Shown here: one piece after another, positions 1 to 11,805 of the stretch
How the letters are laid out: every line of letters begins with the position of its first letter
Position numbering within the stretch: position 1 is the stretch's first letter
NCBI RefSeq assembly: GCF_028554725.1
Contig: NC_071671.1
Span: forward strand, 23,869,501 to 23,933,500
Reading direction: 5' to 3'
Origin: Zeugodacus cucurbitae
Lineage: Eukaryota; Arthropoda; Insecta; Diptera; Tephritidae
Length of the DNA stretch: 64,000 nucleotides
Translations under genes and position numbers: made by a program
Notes under the pieces: generated by a model
Seen by the model: the letters and a program-made list of their open reading frames with translations, nothing else
The model's database searches: none
What the model was told of the DNA's origin: nothing

Positions 1-91
1 TTCATACAAATTACTTTCCATAACCGGAAGTCTCTCTAATTCGAAGTCTTTTTGGTGGATTATGGTGATTCGAATTAGGGAAGGTCAACTG
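1..91. mobile_element. Right end of a pogo-type element, cut by the window edge
   Basis: The stretch matches the terminal part of the element at 10691-11218: both have repeated 'ataactcgaa/taattcgaa' words and both end in GGTGATTCGA-GTTAG-GAAGTCCACTG-like sequence. The terminal inverted repeat ends near 91 with CAACTG. The left part lies outside the window. The bases after 91 are TT rather than the TA duplication seen at intact copies, so the end may have decayed. Confidence 0.55.
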
Positions 92-2930
92 TTTTTTTAT
101 TTACAATAAAATTATTATTTACAATATAATTATTGAGAAAACAAAGCTGATAAATAAAGGAAATTAACTTAAAAATTTAATAAAGGGTTGCCACATTTTT
201 CAAGATTTTTTTTTTATTAATAATAACGTTTATATATTTTCAGAGTCATTTATAGCATATCCTAAGGTTTATAGAGTAACAACTGCCTTGACTGTCAATA
301 CCATTTAATCATTTATAAAGAATAGAGACTTATTTATCTGGCGCACACTGTATCTCACATTGTAAACATTGCATATTCATAGAGAACTCTCTCCAAAGCA
401 AACACAAATACAAAAATTTGCTTCTAACTTTTGCATTAACAGCTTAGCTGCCTGGGCCACTTGAACAACCAGCCTATGCACACACAAACGAAATGACTGT
501 AATATACACACGCATATACACAACGCATGTATTAAGAACTCCACAGCTGACGAGTTAAAAGTTGCAAATATATCATGAAAGGAAAATATTATTACTCATA
601 CGCCACGTTAGATGCGCAACGCGGCGGTGGAAAATCTACAAAAAAAATCACAAACAACCTTACAAACACAGCGCTCAACGTTTGCAGCTGACTGTTGATT
701 TTCTTGTTGTTGTTGTACGGCAAATTGTTTCACTCGCAAATAAAATAACGCGCGGGCACACATAGCGCATATGTACATAGTTGTCTGCGGCTGTGCGCCA
801 ACGTGTGTTTTGCATGCTCACATACACAGCCAGCGCGCTACTTGTTTGTGTGTGTTTGTTAGCGCTTTTTTCTTCTCTTTGCATAGTGTATTTGCATAAC
901 TGTTTTGTTACGCTTGAGAAAATTTGATTACCTGCAACAATAACATGCTGGAATAACACAATAACAAAGTGTGCGCAATGCGGTTTTGCGGCGCGTCGCC
1001 GCCGTGTGTTTGTTTCGTTGCTTGCCGCGCCGCCTCAAACCGCAACCAAAGCGGAAGCGGCACATTTAAATGTTGCGCTGCCATGTTAAATATTTGCACA
1101 CGGAATTATGCGCCACCTTGTGTGTGTGGCGACGGCGGCAACAATACGAAACAACAACAAAAAGTTCAACAACTACACAGAGTAAGTGCGCACACCGTGG
1201 CAGGGTGTGCGTTCACAGGCGGTAAGGTGAAAAGCAAGGGTTATTGCTGGCAAACTATGCAAGCGGAAATATAGCGCGCAACATTTGCTATTAGAAGCGC
1301 GTCTATTAAGCTATGCTTGAGTGCGCTGCGCGCTCAATCGTAACGCAGCGCCCTCTTATTGGCTGCCGACGGCGCGCTACAAACTGTCTCTCTGTTTACA
1401 GCTTTAAGCATACTTAGCGGCGCTAAACGTTTAATGAAGTAGTTGGTGGTTACGTACAATTCTGCGTAGATTGAAGGCTTGCGCTTGACAGGTGGCCGGC
1501 GTTAACTTAATTACGCAACCCACAGTAGTTAAATTTTTGAAGTTCTATGAAATTCTAAGCTACAATTCAACCTCAATCACTGCGCTTTCAGAACTATTTT
1601 TTCCGAAGCGCCTCCTTCCTGCTTGATTTGCTTGGTTTTCTTTCCATTCTCTTAAGCACATGCTAATTTATACATTTTAACTCTATAGTTATTGCATTAA
1701 ATTTTCGCATTTACGAGTATTAGCTTCACACAATTCCATATACATGTGTGCGCCTAAAGTTGTACTATCCTTGCTGCTGCCACTTTAGCGCTCATGAAAA
1801 CTACAAAATTCTTGAAAATTTCTTATCGCAAAATCTCAAAATTGTAGCGCAAATCGCTTTGACGTTCACTGACAATTAAAAACTCATTTCTTTCATTTGC
1901 AAGCAATCTACACGCGCGCGCTACGTCTTCCGTAGCATACTTTTGTGCGTTGCTGGTGTGTGTGTGTGGCAATTAGTTTGAATGTCTTGTAGTTTGCGCA
2001 ACTTTCGCCTCCATATTTTAGTAATATTAAATGAGTTTCTGCAGTTTAATCAAAAGCTAATGAAATCTTTGCAATCTGTTCGGAAATGTAGAGATTGTTG
2101 CTGCTGGTGTTTGCGCCTAAATGTAGTCTATTTCACATAAATTTTTATGAATATTGCATTTTGATTAGCTATGCGTTAGAGTATAGTGAAGTGTGGAAAC
2201 TAGGATGAATTCTAATTATACTACTATGCATTTTTAACCGCGGAGTTAGATGCTTATTTCTTCTTAAACCCCCATTTAAGGCCTTCAAAATATATTTCAC
2301 ACTATGAATAATAATTTTGGAGAGTGTAAAGGTTCCAGTGAAAAAGATGATGGTATACGAATATATATCTTAATTTTAGACTAGAAAAGAAGCTAATTAA
2401 ATTGATCAAACTCGCTTATTTAGAGAGTGGTAAAGCTCTAGGATTATCATTAATTATGAAATATATATGTATGTAGAGTGGAAACCTTTCAGAAGGTGTT
2501 GCAGTATAATTGAATATAAGCAGTTGACAAAAAGAAAACGTCTGGGTCAGACAGAAGTATAAAAGTGTTTTAGTCACTCCTTTTCAATTAGACTTAATGA
2601 TATTTATCCACACGATCACTAATTATAATTAACGAATCGTTACTATTAAACAATTCTAGAACTATAAACGTGAGAACTATTAAAGAATTCTTGCCACAGA
2701 CAAGTAACCTAAGAATAGTGGAAGTCCAACTCTTCGTTGCTGATGAAGTTTCGGTTTACTATTTTCTGACCCGGAAATTTCTAGATTTATTTTATTTTGC
2801 TTATAAAGATTTTATTTTCCAAAATTTCGGAACTCTTTTTATTTCCTGTTAAAAAGTTTATTTGTACTTAATTCTTATTTTAATGACTTTGTATCGATTA
2901 CCGAGAATCATGAGATGAGAATCACGAAAA
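92..2930. other. Intergenic DNA without a supportable gene
   Basis: From about 550 to 1450 the DNA is richer in G+C and in CA/TG words than its surroundings. Short open frames on both strands there are composition artefacts, with no recognisable domain and no splice context. A single GGGTTGCCA word lies at 185-193, like those of the arrays near 11.3 and 15.6 kb. I see no RNA gene. Confidence 0.5.
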
Positions 2931-3240
2931 TAATCAACAAACTGATTGGACCTTACCAGTGTGGTTTTAGACCTGGAAAATCTGCAACTGACCAGATCCT
3001 CACAATGCGCCAAATTTTGGAAAAGACCCGTTGAAAGAGGATCGACACACACCATCTCTTTGTCGATTTTAAAACCGCTATTGGCTGCACGAAAAGGAGC
3101 TGCCTTCATGCCGATATGTCTGAATTTGGTATGCCTGCAAAACTAATACGGCTATGTAAATTGACATTGAGTAACACTAAAAGCTCCGTAAGGATCCGAT
3201 GAGACGGCACTAGTTCAGCGAATAAAAAGACAGCGGCTAC
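2931..3240 (+). mobile_element. RTE-type LINE fragment (RT domain piece)
   Basis: Translated in broken frames this stretch gives the RT words 'LIGPYQCGFRPGKS', 'ILTMRQILEKT' and 'ADMSEFGMPAKLIRLC', which match the RT of the large element at 26266-28503. At about 3190-3240 it jumps to later RT sequence (CCGATGAGACGGCACTAG, then the 'QRIKRQRL' region), so the copy has an internal deletion. It is frameshifted and dead. The rest of its 3' end lies at 5770-5925, beyond the inserted duplicated unit. Confidence 0.8.
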
Positions 3241-4454
3241 AATGACATTTGGTACATCATTGTTTTGGATTCCAATCAAGAAAAAAATGAAAAAATCAAA
3301 ATCACAAAACCTCATATTGGTGCTTAGATAATGAAGCATCGAGAATCAACGCCAGGGCCTTTTCTGGAGTGAAAGCCTTATTCATATCTGTGCTACCATG
3401 TTTTTTTGCGGCATACAAAACCATTTCTTCCGAGGTGTTTTCATAAAATTCATGCAGTTTTGTTCTCTTTGTTCGCGGTTTACTGTTTTCGAAGGCAATA
3501 GTTGGTCGTCCGCGTTTAACCATGCTAGAACAGCTCGGTGCTTCTGTCTGGTTAGTAACTTCCATTACATAATCACTTGTAAGCCACTGTTCATTCATTT
3601 CAAGAAATCTTGTTTTCGTACGTCTTGCTCTTTGATATCTCTCTTTAAATTTTGTCACGAAAATTTTTTTTTAAATGTTTCAAATTTCACAACATCCACT
3701 TGAGTCATGTTTCTATTATTAGTCGCAATAATTTCAACAACTATGTCAATATCACTATTGGTATCCATTAAAAGTTCACATATTCCTAAATAAGAAATTT
3801 TAAAACTTTCCATTGCAGCACTTGATATCACTTGACCTCTAATCACTTTCACACTTCGCAAATTAATGTAATTTGATCAATATTGTTGTTCAACAATATT
3901 CAATATTACGGTAAAAATATCAACAAAATGTTAAGAAATCAGTGCCAAAAACAATTGCATTCAAAGGCAAACGTTTATAAAGTACGCTATATATTGCATA
4001 CTTTTGGGCGGTAACTTGCCATTTTAGAGCATCTCATTGTTTTTTTCAAGGGGGGGCAAATTGGGGCAGCTGAATTTTTTTTACCGTTTAGCTGAGACTT
4101 CAGGCTTTAATTTGGTATATTTATTTGTATGTCGACAGCGGTAGACAGCGCTAAAAAGATGCACCACTTTGAATTTGAAGAACATTGAAATTTTGACGTC
4201 CAAATTATGTTGTTCCACAAAATTGTATATGCATTATCTTTTTCAATGGATTTTGATGCAAATTTTTTCTTTGATACATATTATAAATGAAAAACAAATA
4301 ATAAAGTTGATTTGACTTTTGAGTAAATTTTTTGCTAATTTTGATGTTTTCCACATTCACCAACTTTGGGCAGTTCTGGACAAAAAACTAATGCAGATAG
4401 AATCCTAATACTTTGGGAAAATAATGTATGGATAGGTTGTAACAAACTGTGAAA
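3201..4454. repeat. Copy 1 of a 1254 bp tandem duplication
   Basis: The unit begins with GAGACGGCACTAG and ends with AACAAACTGTGAAA. It recurs at an offset of 1259 bases (4460-5713), with only CTTGT between the copies. I see no difference between the copies in the stretches I compared, including both open frames. The first 40 bases are RTE sequence, so the duplication happened after the unit had entered the RTE copy. The rest is non-RTE DNA with two overlapping minus-strand frames and a 22-base palindrome at 3879-3900. Confidence 0.92.
3302..3861 (-). pseudogene. Broken two-frame protein in tandem copy 1, unknown family
   Basis: Two minus-strand frames overlap by four bases: 3861-3655 (68 residues, begins MRSVKVIRGQ, ends KKKFS) and 3658-3302 (118 residues, begins MTKFKERYQR, ends KHQYEVL). 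They are in different frames and read as one protein broken by a frameshift in an A/T run near 3660. Visible features are a basic 'KRGRPTIAFE' / 'KPRTKRTK' stretch, which looks nuclear or DNA-binding, and a C-terminal 'ALALILDASLSKHQYEVL' segment. I half-recognise this as the N-terminal part of a large uncharacterised, possibly transposon-derived arthropod and cnidarian family, but this is a weak recollection. No catalytic motif is visible, and no neighbouring frame continues the protein past the stop at 3302. Confidence 0.45.
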
Positions 4455-4459
4455 CTTGT

Positions 4460-5713
4460 GAGACGGCACTAGTTCAGCGAATAAAAAGACAGCGGCTACA
4501 ATGACATTTGGTACATCATTGTTTTGGATTCCAATCAAGAAAAAAATGAAAAAATCAAAATCACAAAACCTCATATTGGTGCTTAGATAATGAAGCATCG
4601 AGAATCAACGCCAGGGCCTTTTCTGGAGTGAAAGCCTTATTCATATCTGTGCTACCATGTTTTTTTGCGGCATACAAAACCATTTCTTCCGAGGTGTTTT
4701 CATAAAATTCATGCAGTTTTGTTCTCTTTGTTCGCGGTTTACTGTTTTCGAAGGCAATAGTTGGTCGTCCGCGTTTAACCATGCTAGAACAGCTCGGTGC
4801 TTCTGTCTGGTTAGTAACTTCCATTACATAATCACTTGTAAGCCACTGTTCATTCATTTCAAGAAATCTTGTTTTCGTACGTCTTGCTCTTTGATATCTC
4901 TCTTTAAATTTTGTCACGAAAATTTTTTTTTAAATGTTTCAAATTTCACAACATCCACTTGAGTCATGTTTCTATTATTAGTCGCAATAATTTCAACAAC
5001 TATGTCAATATCACTATTGGTATCCATTAAAAGTTCACATATTCCTAAATAAGAAATTTTAAAACTTTCCATTGCAGCACTTGATATCACTTGACCTCTA
5101 ATCACTTTCACACTTCGCAAATTAATGTAATTTGATCAATATTGTTGTTCAACAATATTCAATATTACGGTAAAAATATCAACAAAATGTTAAGAAATCA
5201 GTGCCAAAAACAATTGCATTCAAAGGCAAACGTTTATAAAGTACGCTATATATTGCATACTTTTGGGCGGTAACTTGCCATTTTAGAGCATCTCATTGTT
5301 TTTTTCAAGGGGGGGCAAATTGGGGCAGCTGAATTTTTTTTACCGTTTAGCTGAGACTTCAGGCTTTAATTTGGTATATTTATTTGTATGTCGACAGCGG
5401 TAGACAGCGCTAAAAAGATGCACCACTTTGAATTTGAAGAACATTGAAATTTTGACGTCCAAATTATGTTGTTCCACAAAATTGTATATGCATTATCTTT
5501 TTCAATGGATTTTGATGCAAATTTTTTCTTTGATACATATTATAAATGAAAAACAAATAATAAAGTTGATTTGACTTTTGAGTAAATTTTTTGCTAATTT
5601 TGATGTTTTCCACATTCACCAACTTTGGGCAGTTCTGGACAAAAAACTAATGCAGATAGAATCCTAATACTTTGGGAAAATAATGTATGGATAGGTTGTA
5701 ACAAACTGTGAAA
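4460..5713. repeat. Copy 2 of the 1254 bp tandem duplication
   Basis: This is the second direct copy of the unit at 3201-4454. Past 5713 the sequence continues for about 55 bases of unassigned DNA and then resumes in RTE 3' sequence at about 5770. The copies look identical, so the duplication is either very recent or an assembly artefact. Confidence 0.92.
4561..5120 (-). pseudogene. Broken two-frame protein in tandem copy 2
   Basis: This is residue-for-residue the same pair of frames as in copy 1 (5120-4914 and 4917-4561), with the same frameshift between them. Since the shared break is in both copies, it predates the duplication, or else the two frames are a genuine overlapping pair. No third frame extends either protein. 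Confidence 0.45.
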
Positions 5714-5769
5714 TTTTCATTCAAATCAGAGAACATGCCATTATTGAATTTCAGCCACGGAAATCCCTA

Positions 5770-5925
5770 TGTGCGCTGGCTCAGTCATGTTGTTCGAATG
5801 GACGAAAGTGCTCCAGCTCTGAAAGTGTTCGATGCAGTACCCGCTGAAAGCCGAGGGAGAGGAAGACCTTTACTCGAGGTGGATAAGAACGTGGCTTAAC
5901 TTGGTATTGCCAATTGGCTCGAAAT
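5770..5925 (+). mobile_element. RTE-type LINE fragment (3' end)
   Basis: It encodes 'VRMDESAPALKVFDAVPAESRGRGRP', the C-terminal tail that also ends the element at 26266. It is the continuation of the RTE copy entered at 3240, so the duplicated units together form an insertion inside an RTE copy. It is truncated and not coding. Confidence 0.8.
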
Positions 5926-6444
5926 CTGAGAAAAAATAACCCGAAATTTCGAGATCACTAATATTTTAATAAATATTATACACCATGTTTCTATTGTTTG
6001 TTGTTTATACATCTTCGTAAATGTTCTTCCAACAAGCAAAGCGTGACTCCACTCCCACCTTATTATACATGTTTTTTTTTTACATTCATTGCTTTGTTAA
6101 CCACAGTTCACTCACATAAATAAGCAAATAGTGTTGCTGGGCGCGCGGAATCAAGCGCTCTAGCGCCACAAAGTATGTTATGAAGTTGGCAAATGGAAAG
6201 GAAATGCATGCATGTAGTATATACATATGTATATATGTATATGAAAGCTTGGACTATTTAACGGCGCGGAGCAATGGTAAATTAAAAGAGAAATGCTCAC
6301 GCTAAATAAGGAAACGAAAGAGCTGCGGGGAGAGGCGAAAGCAGCAAGATGTCGGGAAAGTATAAAGTGAAAGCGATGCAGTGCCACAATCTAAATGCAA
6401 ATTAGCCATAAAGTACATATGGGAAATGTATGCATGTATATATG
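5926..6444. other. Intergenic DNA
   Basis: I see nothing beyond short TATG/TACA runs near 6215-6245. No supportable gene. Confidence 0.5.
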
Positions 6445-6446
6445 TA

Positions 6447-8142
6447 CAGTAGAATCCGTTTATTATGACTCCGCCTATATTGACCAACTGGTTACTATGA
6501 CGTAATTACACTACGAAGTTTGGTTTTCATATAAAATTCTGTATAAAAAAGTCGGATATAATGACTTCGCTTACAGTGACATGTCGCTTATTATGACCCA
6601 TTTTTAATAAATTATGTCCGGTTAGAATGACTGACATGATTATTTACACCTCCCGCAATGTTCGTTGATTCCCGACGCCGGCACGTGGCTCGTTTTTGTT
6701 TTGAGTTTCAGTGAGTAATTGACACTTGAACGTCACGCATTCTTGTTTGTTTGTTACTGTGAAAAAATGTCATCACAACGACGTAAAGCATTTACAATTG
6801 AGGAGAAGGGTGCAATAATATACAGATTAGAAAATGGAGAATCTAACGCATGTCTCGCAAAGGAATTTGGCGTGGGTCATTCGACAATCTCAATGATTTT
6901 TAAAAACAAGAACCGCATTAAGCAATCGTTCAATTCAAATGTTTTGAAACCGAAGAGGCTTCGAAAATCACGACAAAAAATGTTGATGAAGCATTAATTC
7001 AGTGGTTTAAAAACATGAGAAACAAAGGAATACCTGTCAGCGGCCCTATGCTACAGGAAAAGGCAAATGGTTTTGCCGCGCGTTTTGGTATTCTCGACTT
7101 CAATTGTTCTGCAAGCTGGATTAGTCGTTTTAAAGTTCGACATAACATTGTGGCGGGAAAAATTGTCGGTGAATCTTCGTCTGTTGATCAAAATTCAACA
7201 ACAAACTGGTTGATATCTGTGTGACCGAATTTACGAAGACAATTTTCTGATGATGAGATATTTAATGCTGATGAAACCGGAATTTTTTACAAATTAATGC
7301 CGGATAAAACTTTAAAATCTAAAGGTGAAAATTGTAGTGGAGGTAAGTTGTCGAAAGATAGAATAACTGTCATGGTAGCAGCTAAAAAAATAACGGTGCT
7401 AGATGCAATTCTGATGGTTAATGATGCCTGGAATAAAATGTCACAAAGTACCATTCGTAACTGTTTCAAACATGCAGGATTCATTGAAAGCCACGACGGT
7501 TTACCTATTCAAATATCAGAACATGAATTCGATGAAGAAGATGACATTCCTTTATCTTTGTGGTCACGAAACCTAAATTCAGATTCTTTAGCAGCACCGG
7601 AAATGTGGGAAGATTATGTTGACGTCGATAGCGCTCTCCTCACATCCGAAGAACCCAACGATGAAAATATCGTACAGAACATTAGTGCTAAGAAACAACT
7701 CGAAAGTGATGGGGAAGAGGAAGTCGAGGAAGAACCATTACCTACCGCAGAAGAGGCATTAAAAGCTGCAGAATTATTATCACGATTTGTTCACAGCAAT
7801 ATTGAAAATGATAATTTGACCATAGCTATGTCTTCTATACACAATAGTATTAGAGACTGTTTTTACAATAAAATGAAAAAACAAAAGCAGACAAAAATTA
7901 CAGATTAGTTACAGTAAAATATACACTTATATGTGTTATAATGTGCTGATTACGTACAATTTTGATTTCGATTTTATATGTATGTATACATATTTAATTA
8001 CTATGTTTCTGTATTAAAGTACTTAAGTGCATACATATTTACATAAAAAAGTTTTTCATTTCACAAAACGCTTTGTATGACGTCCGCTTATTATGACGTG
8101 TTTGTCAATTCCTTTCGATGTCATAATAACCGGATTCTACTG
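6447..8142 (+). mobile_element. pogo/Tigger DNA transposon, internally deleted
   Basis: It is bounded by TA at 6445-6446 and 8143-8144. The terminal inverted repeats are about 23 bp, CAGTAGAATCCG(T/G)TTATTATGAC, with one mismatch. Words like TTATTATGAC recur just inside both ends. TA target duplication and this transposase type define the pogo/Tigger branch of the Tc1-mariner superfamily. Total length is 1696 bp. The coding part lacks the centre of the transposase, so this copy cannot move by itself, although both ends look usable. Confidence 0.93.
6767..7908 (+). pseudogene. Tigger-type transposase, broken and internally deleted
   Basis: Start chosen at 6767 (MSSQRRKAFTIEEKG). Residues 1-60 form a CENP-B-type N-terminal helix-turn-helix ('ESNACLAKEFGVGHSTISMI'), and the segment at 7015-7221 is the second, CENP-B-type DNA-binding domain ('FNCSASWISRFKVRH'). 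The frame shifts at an A run near 6976 and there is a TGA at 7222-7224. The first catalytic Asp follows ('FNADETG', codon at 7270). Just after 'ITVMVAA' (about 7383) the protein jumps to 'KKITVLDAILMVNDAWNKMSQSTIRNCFKHAGF', which in this family lies after the third catalytic residue, so the second and third acidic residues are deleted. The C-terminus ends 'KQKQTKITD' at 7908. This is a dead transposase relic. Confidence 0.9.
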
Positions 8143-8144
8143 TA

Positions 8145-9496
8145 TATACTTGGTCTCTCTCTCTGTGTCTGCCGCTCCATCTCTCTCATTCTATGTATGT
8201 GTGTTTGTGTGTATTGACTATTCAACCGCAACAGCCGTAAAGATACTTGGAAAACCACTAGTCTAACTTCCTGCTTACTGTTGATGCTGCTGCTTCTTCT
8301 TCTTCTTCTTCTTTGCTTTGTCATAGTAACGGTAAATAAACCGCAGGCATAGCATAGCGCAGCGCAGCACATAGCGTTGGCAAACATGTCTGTAATGAAT
8401 CTATCAAAGCGGCTAAACAGGCCAGCAATGACTATCAATAGCAATGACGGCACAGCCATGGCAACGACAGCAACAACAACAAAAATAAATACAATAACAA
8501 CATTAAAAATACAAACAACAACAACTGATACAACAAACAAAATGCTTAATAGCAAATAAGCAGAAGGATATGCGGAAAGCGAGTAGCGGTAATTCGCTAA
8601 AGGCAAATCGAATGACAATACAAGCTGTGTAGCCGGGCTACAACAAGCTATGTAGCATACAAGCACAGCACAATGTGCAACATGTAGCATGCAACAACTC
8701 ACATGCCAGTGCACTAATGTATGCTTGTAGTTGAGTAGTTGACCCGGTTGCTTGTTAAGTGGCAAGCAAACACTCACACATGGACACACACAAACATACT
8801 CACAGTGAAGAGCTAAACACATGCACTGTCACACATAGAAACACAACAACAACAATAACAATATTAAACGGAGTTGTCTGCTCGTGCAGTTATCTGAGGA
8901 AGAAGAAGAAGAAGTAGAAAAACAAATTGTTGTTGTTGTTGTTGTTTGCTTAGTTTCGCATTTTTCCAGCGCCAACATTGTGCATTGTTTACACTCGCAT
9001 CTGTGCGATGCAGCATGTTTTGTTTGGCTTTTAACTGATATATTCTGCAGATGCAACTCTTTTGCGCCGTAAAGTATGCAATTCAAAGAGCGGCAACTCG
9101 TCCGTCATTCGACTGCTGTTATGTGCTTTTAGTACAACTGGGTGCTGCACATGCGTCACCAAATGTTGTAAACGCGCTCAAGTTACCACATTCGGTTGGA
9201 CTAATGATGAAATGTACAACAACAACAGCAATGTGTGTCAGCAATGTACTTTTACTGTTGAGCAGCAGCGGCATGATATTTGGAGTAGTTCGGCCGTTGG
9301 CGACTAATTTTTAGGAATATTTTGAAGGTAATAAATAGTATAGCATATATTTAGGCTGACATTGAATAAATGTAAATAAAAATGGGTAGAAGCCAATCTT
9401 ACATTTGTTTCATATCAGAAATATTCTCGTAATTTAAAATATTTATATAGGACATATAATAATATAATATAATTTTTTGCATGGTTGCCAACTATT
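8145..9496. other. Intergenic DNA rich in microsatellites
   Basis: It contains CTT runs near 8289-8312, CAA/ACA runs near 8465-8545, a GAA run at about 8895-8914 and a GTT run at 8928-8947. The longer open frames here consist of these runs and of CA-rich DNA, so none is called. A GGTTGCCA word lies at 9484-9491, just before the next element. Confidence 0.55.
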
Positions 9497-10653
9497 TTTA
9501 TACTCTCGCAACAAAGTTGCTAAGAGAGTATTATAGTTTTGTCCACATAACGGTTGTTTGTAAGTCCTAAAACTAAACGAGTTAGATATAAGGTTATATG
9601 TATATACCAAAGTGACCAGGGTGACGAGTAAAGTTCAAATACGGAAGTCTGGCTGTCCGTCCGTGCAAGCTGTAACTTGAGTACAAATTGAGATACCTTA
9701 ATGAAACTTGGAACACATATTCCTCGGCACCCTGAGGAGGTTGCTTTCGAAAATGAAAATCGGACCACTGCCACGCCCACAAAATGGCGATAACCGAAAA
9801 CACATGGCAATAAGATTTAGTACAAAGGATCGGTCTATGAAGAAGAAGTGGGCGTGACCCGCCCCCTACTATGTTTTTCGTACATATCTCGTAAACTACT
9901 TAAGCTATATCAACCAAACTACTTTCTAGAATCGTTTCTTTTAGGTACTACCTTATACAGGCCAACCTCCCATACAAAGGTTATGTTGTAAAATACTAAA
10001 AATTATTAAATTCAGTAAAGGAAAACACCAGAAACCTTAAATTTCATTATAAAGATTAGAAGGTACAGAAAGGCTCCACCAGAATTGGTATACAAAATTT
10101 TAAGTGCGTGTGGCTACGCCCACTTATGGGTCAACAACAATATCTCCGCAACTACTCGACCAATTTCAATGAAATTCTGTTCAGAATATCTTCCTAGCTT
10201 CCCAATGATATGTTGTGAAAATAGGCCAAGTCGGTTCACAACCACGCCTACCTCCTATATACCAGAACTTTGAAGAGGATCTGAATCGTTAACTTTACAA
10301 TGTATAAAGTAAGCACTGGTGCAGATATCGGAACTTTGCACAAATACTGCATTTAAAGTGTGGCAACCCCTTCTAAAAATCGCCAAAATCGGACCATAAG
10401 TATTCAAGGCCGCATATATCGAATATGAGGACCTCAGGGCTTCGATGTATCCGTACAATAAGTGAAATCGGGTCATAACTTCCCCTAGCTCCCATATACC
10501 TAATGTTAGGGGTTTGAAACTTTCAATGGGTTTTATACCATATATATGCCAAATATGAGTCAAATTGTGTGTTATATTACTTAAATTAAATAAATAAATT
10601 GCGAGAGTATAAAATGTTCGGTTACACCCGAACTTATCCCTTCCTTACTTGTT
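9497..10653 (+). mobile_element. DINE-1-like (Helitron-type) element, copy A
   Basis: It starts with TATACTCTCGCAAC, which can pair with the GAGAGTAT just inside, and continues with TATAGTTTTGTCCACATAACGG. It contains a GTCCGTCCG block and several CACGCCCAC blocks. It ends with TTGCGAGAGTATAAAATG, a GTTCGG...CCGAAC hairpin and TTCCTTACTTGTT. Five more copies in this window share these ends. Short palindromes at the ends, a GTCCG block and CACGCCCAC words are the layout of Drosophila DINE-1/INE-1 elements, which are non-autonomous Helitrons, so that class is inferred. It has no coding capacity. Copies A, C and E form one internal subfamily. Confidence 0.8.
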
Positions 10654-10690
10654 AATATATAAATTTGTTTTTATATAATTTTTTATATTA

Positions 10691-11218
10691 CAGTGGAACT
10701 TCCATAACTCGAACTTCTATAACGTTTAGAAGCCAAATTTCATACAAATTTCCTTCTCTAACTCGAATTTCTATAACTCGAACTCTTGAAGTGGCAATAG
10801 AAGGCAACTTTCATACAAATTTCCTTCCATAAATCGAACTTTTTGGTCAGGGCATAATACAAAATTTAAAATTTTACTATCGAGACAGAATTTTAAAAGA
10901 GTCCCTCTATATTGTACGGATGCGAACAAAAAATATGATATTACACTTATGGATTGCATAAATCATCTAACAAAGGCATGGGATATAGACGTCAAGAGCC
11001 AAACAATAGCAAACTGTAACAAACGAAATTACAGAATACATATTTTAACGTATGTGCATAAAAATTTGGCGGAGTAAATAAATAAAACTGTGTATAAAAC
11101 TATATTTTACAGCTTTTTGAAAAATGTATGTTTTAATTAAAATTTATATAACTCAAAGTCTCTCTAAGTCGAACTTTTTTTGTGCATTATGGTGATTCGA
11201 GTTAGAGAAGTCCCACTG
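10691..11218 (+). mobile_element. pogo-type deletion derivative (528 bp)
   Basis: It is flanked by TA at 10689-10690 and 11219-11220. The ends are CAGTGGAACTTCCATAACTCGA and the inverted counterpart TCGAGTTAGAGAAGTCCCACTG. The interior still reads 'MDCINHLTKAWDIDVKSQTIANC', like the post-catalytic segment of pogo/Tigger transposases ('...AW...QSTIRNCFKHAGF' in the Tigger relic at 7.4 kb). It is therefore an internal-deletion product of a larger pogo relative. The fragment at 1-91 belongs to the same family. Confidence 0.88.
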
Positions 11219-11290
11219 TATATTATATTCTGTTATGATTACTAAAGTCAAAACTCTATCAAAAGTCATTAAATATCACATCACTGGGTA

Positions 11291-11801
11291 GGGTTGCCAT
11301 ATATCAGCACAATTTATATAATTATTTTCTATTGTTTCATATAAGAATAATGATTCTTTTAATTCTAACTTCAAATGAAAAAAAAATATAATTATAATAG
11401 ATTTTACCAGGGTTGCCATCAATGTAAAATTTTAATAAAAGTTACTTAATTTACTACAACAAAAAGATTGCAATAGCGGAGATTTATCTACTCTCAAGCA
11501 TATGAATATGAGTAAATAATAGCATTATAAGATTTTTTATTTGTAAGTTAATTTTAAACGATTGATGATGTAGGGTTGCCGACTTTCAATATATTAAAAT
11601 AAAAAGTTTTATCTAAAATCGTACTGTTCTATTATAGTTTCCAAAAGCCAAAAGTACAGCGTGTCAAAAAGTCTCAAAATTTATTATTACTGGTTAGGAT
11701 TGCCATATGTTTGGAATTTTTAATTAATTCTTTCCCAATATTTTATATTACGATAATGATTACAACAAAATATTAATATTTAAATTTTAACAGTGTTGCC
11801 A
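11291..11801 (+). repeat. Array of GGGTTGCCA-bearing AT-rich units (direct orientation)
   Basis: GGGTTGCC(A/G) or a one-base variant occurs at 11291, 11410, 11573, 11697 and 11793, spaced 96-163 bases. Each is embedded in otherwise very AT-rich DNA with weak similarity between units. A further GGTTGCCA at 9484 lies on the far side of the elements at 9497-10653 and 10691-11218, so these may have inserted into a longer array. I cannot align the units fully by eye. Confidence 0.6.
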
Positions 11802-11805
11802 TCTA

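Noticed and set aside
8121..8822. 233-residue minus-strand open frame
   Set aside because: It overlaps the Tigger right end and consists of CA, CAA and CTT repeat translation. There is no domain.
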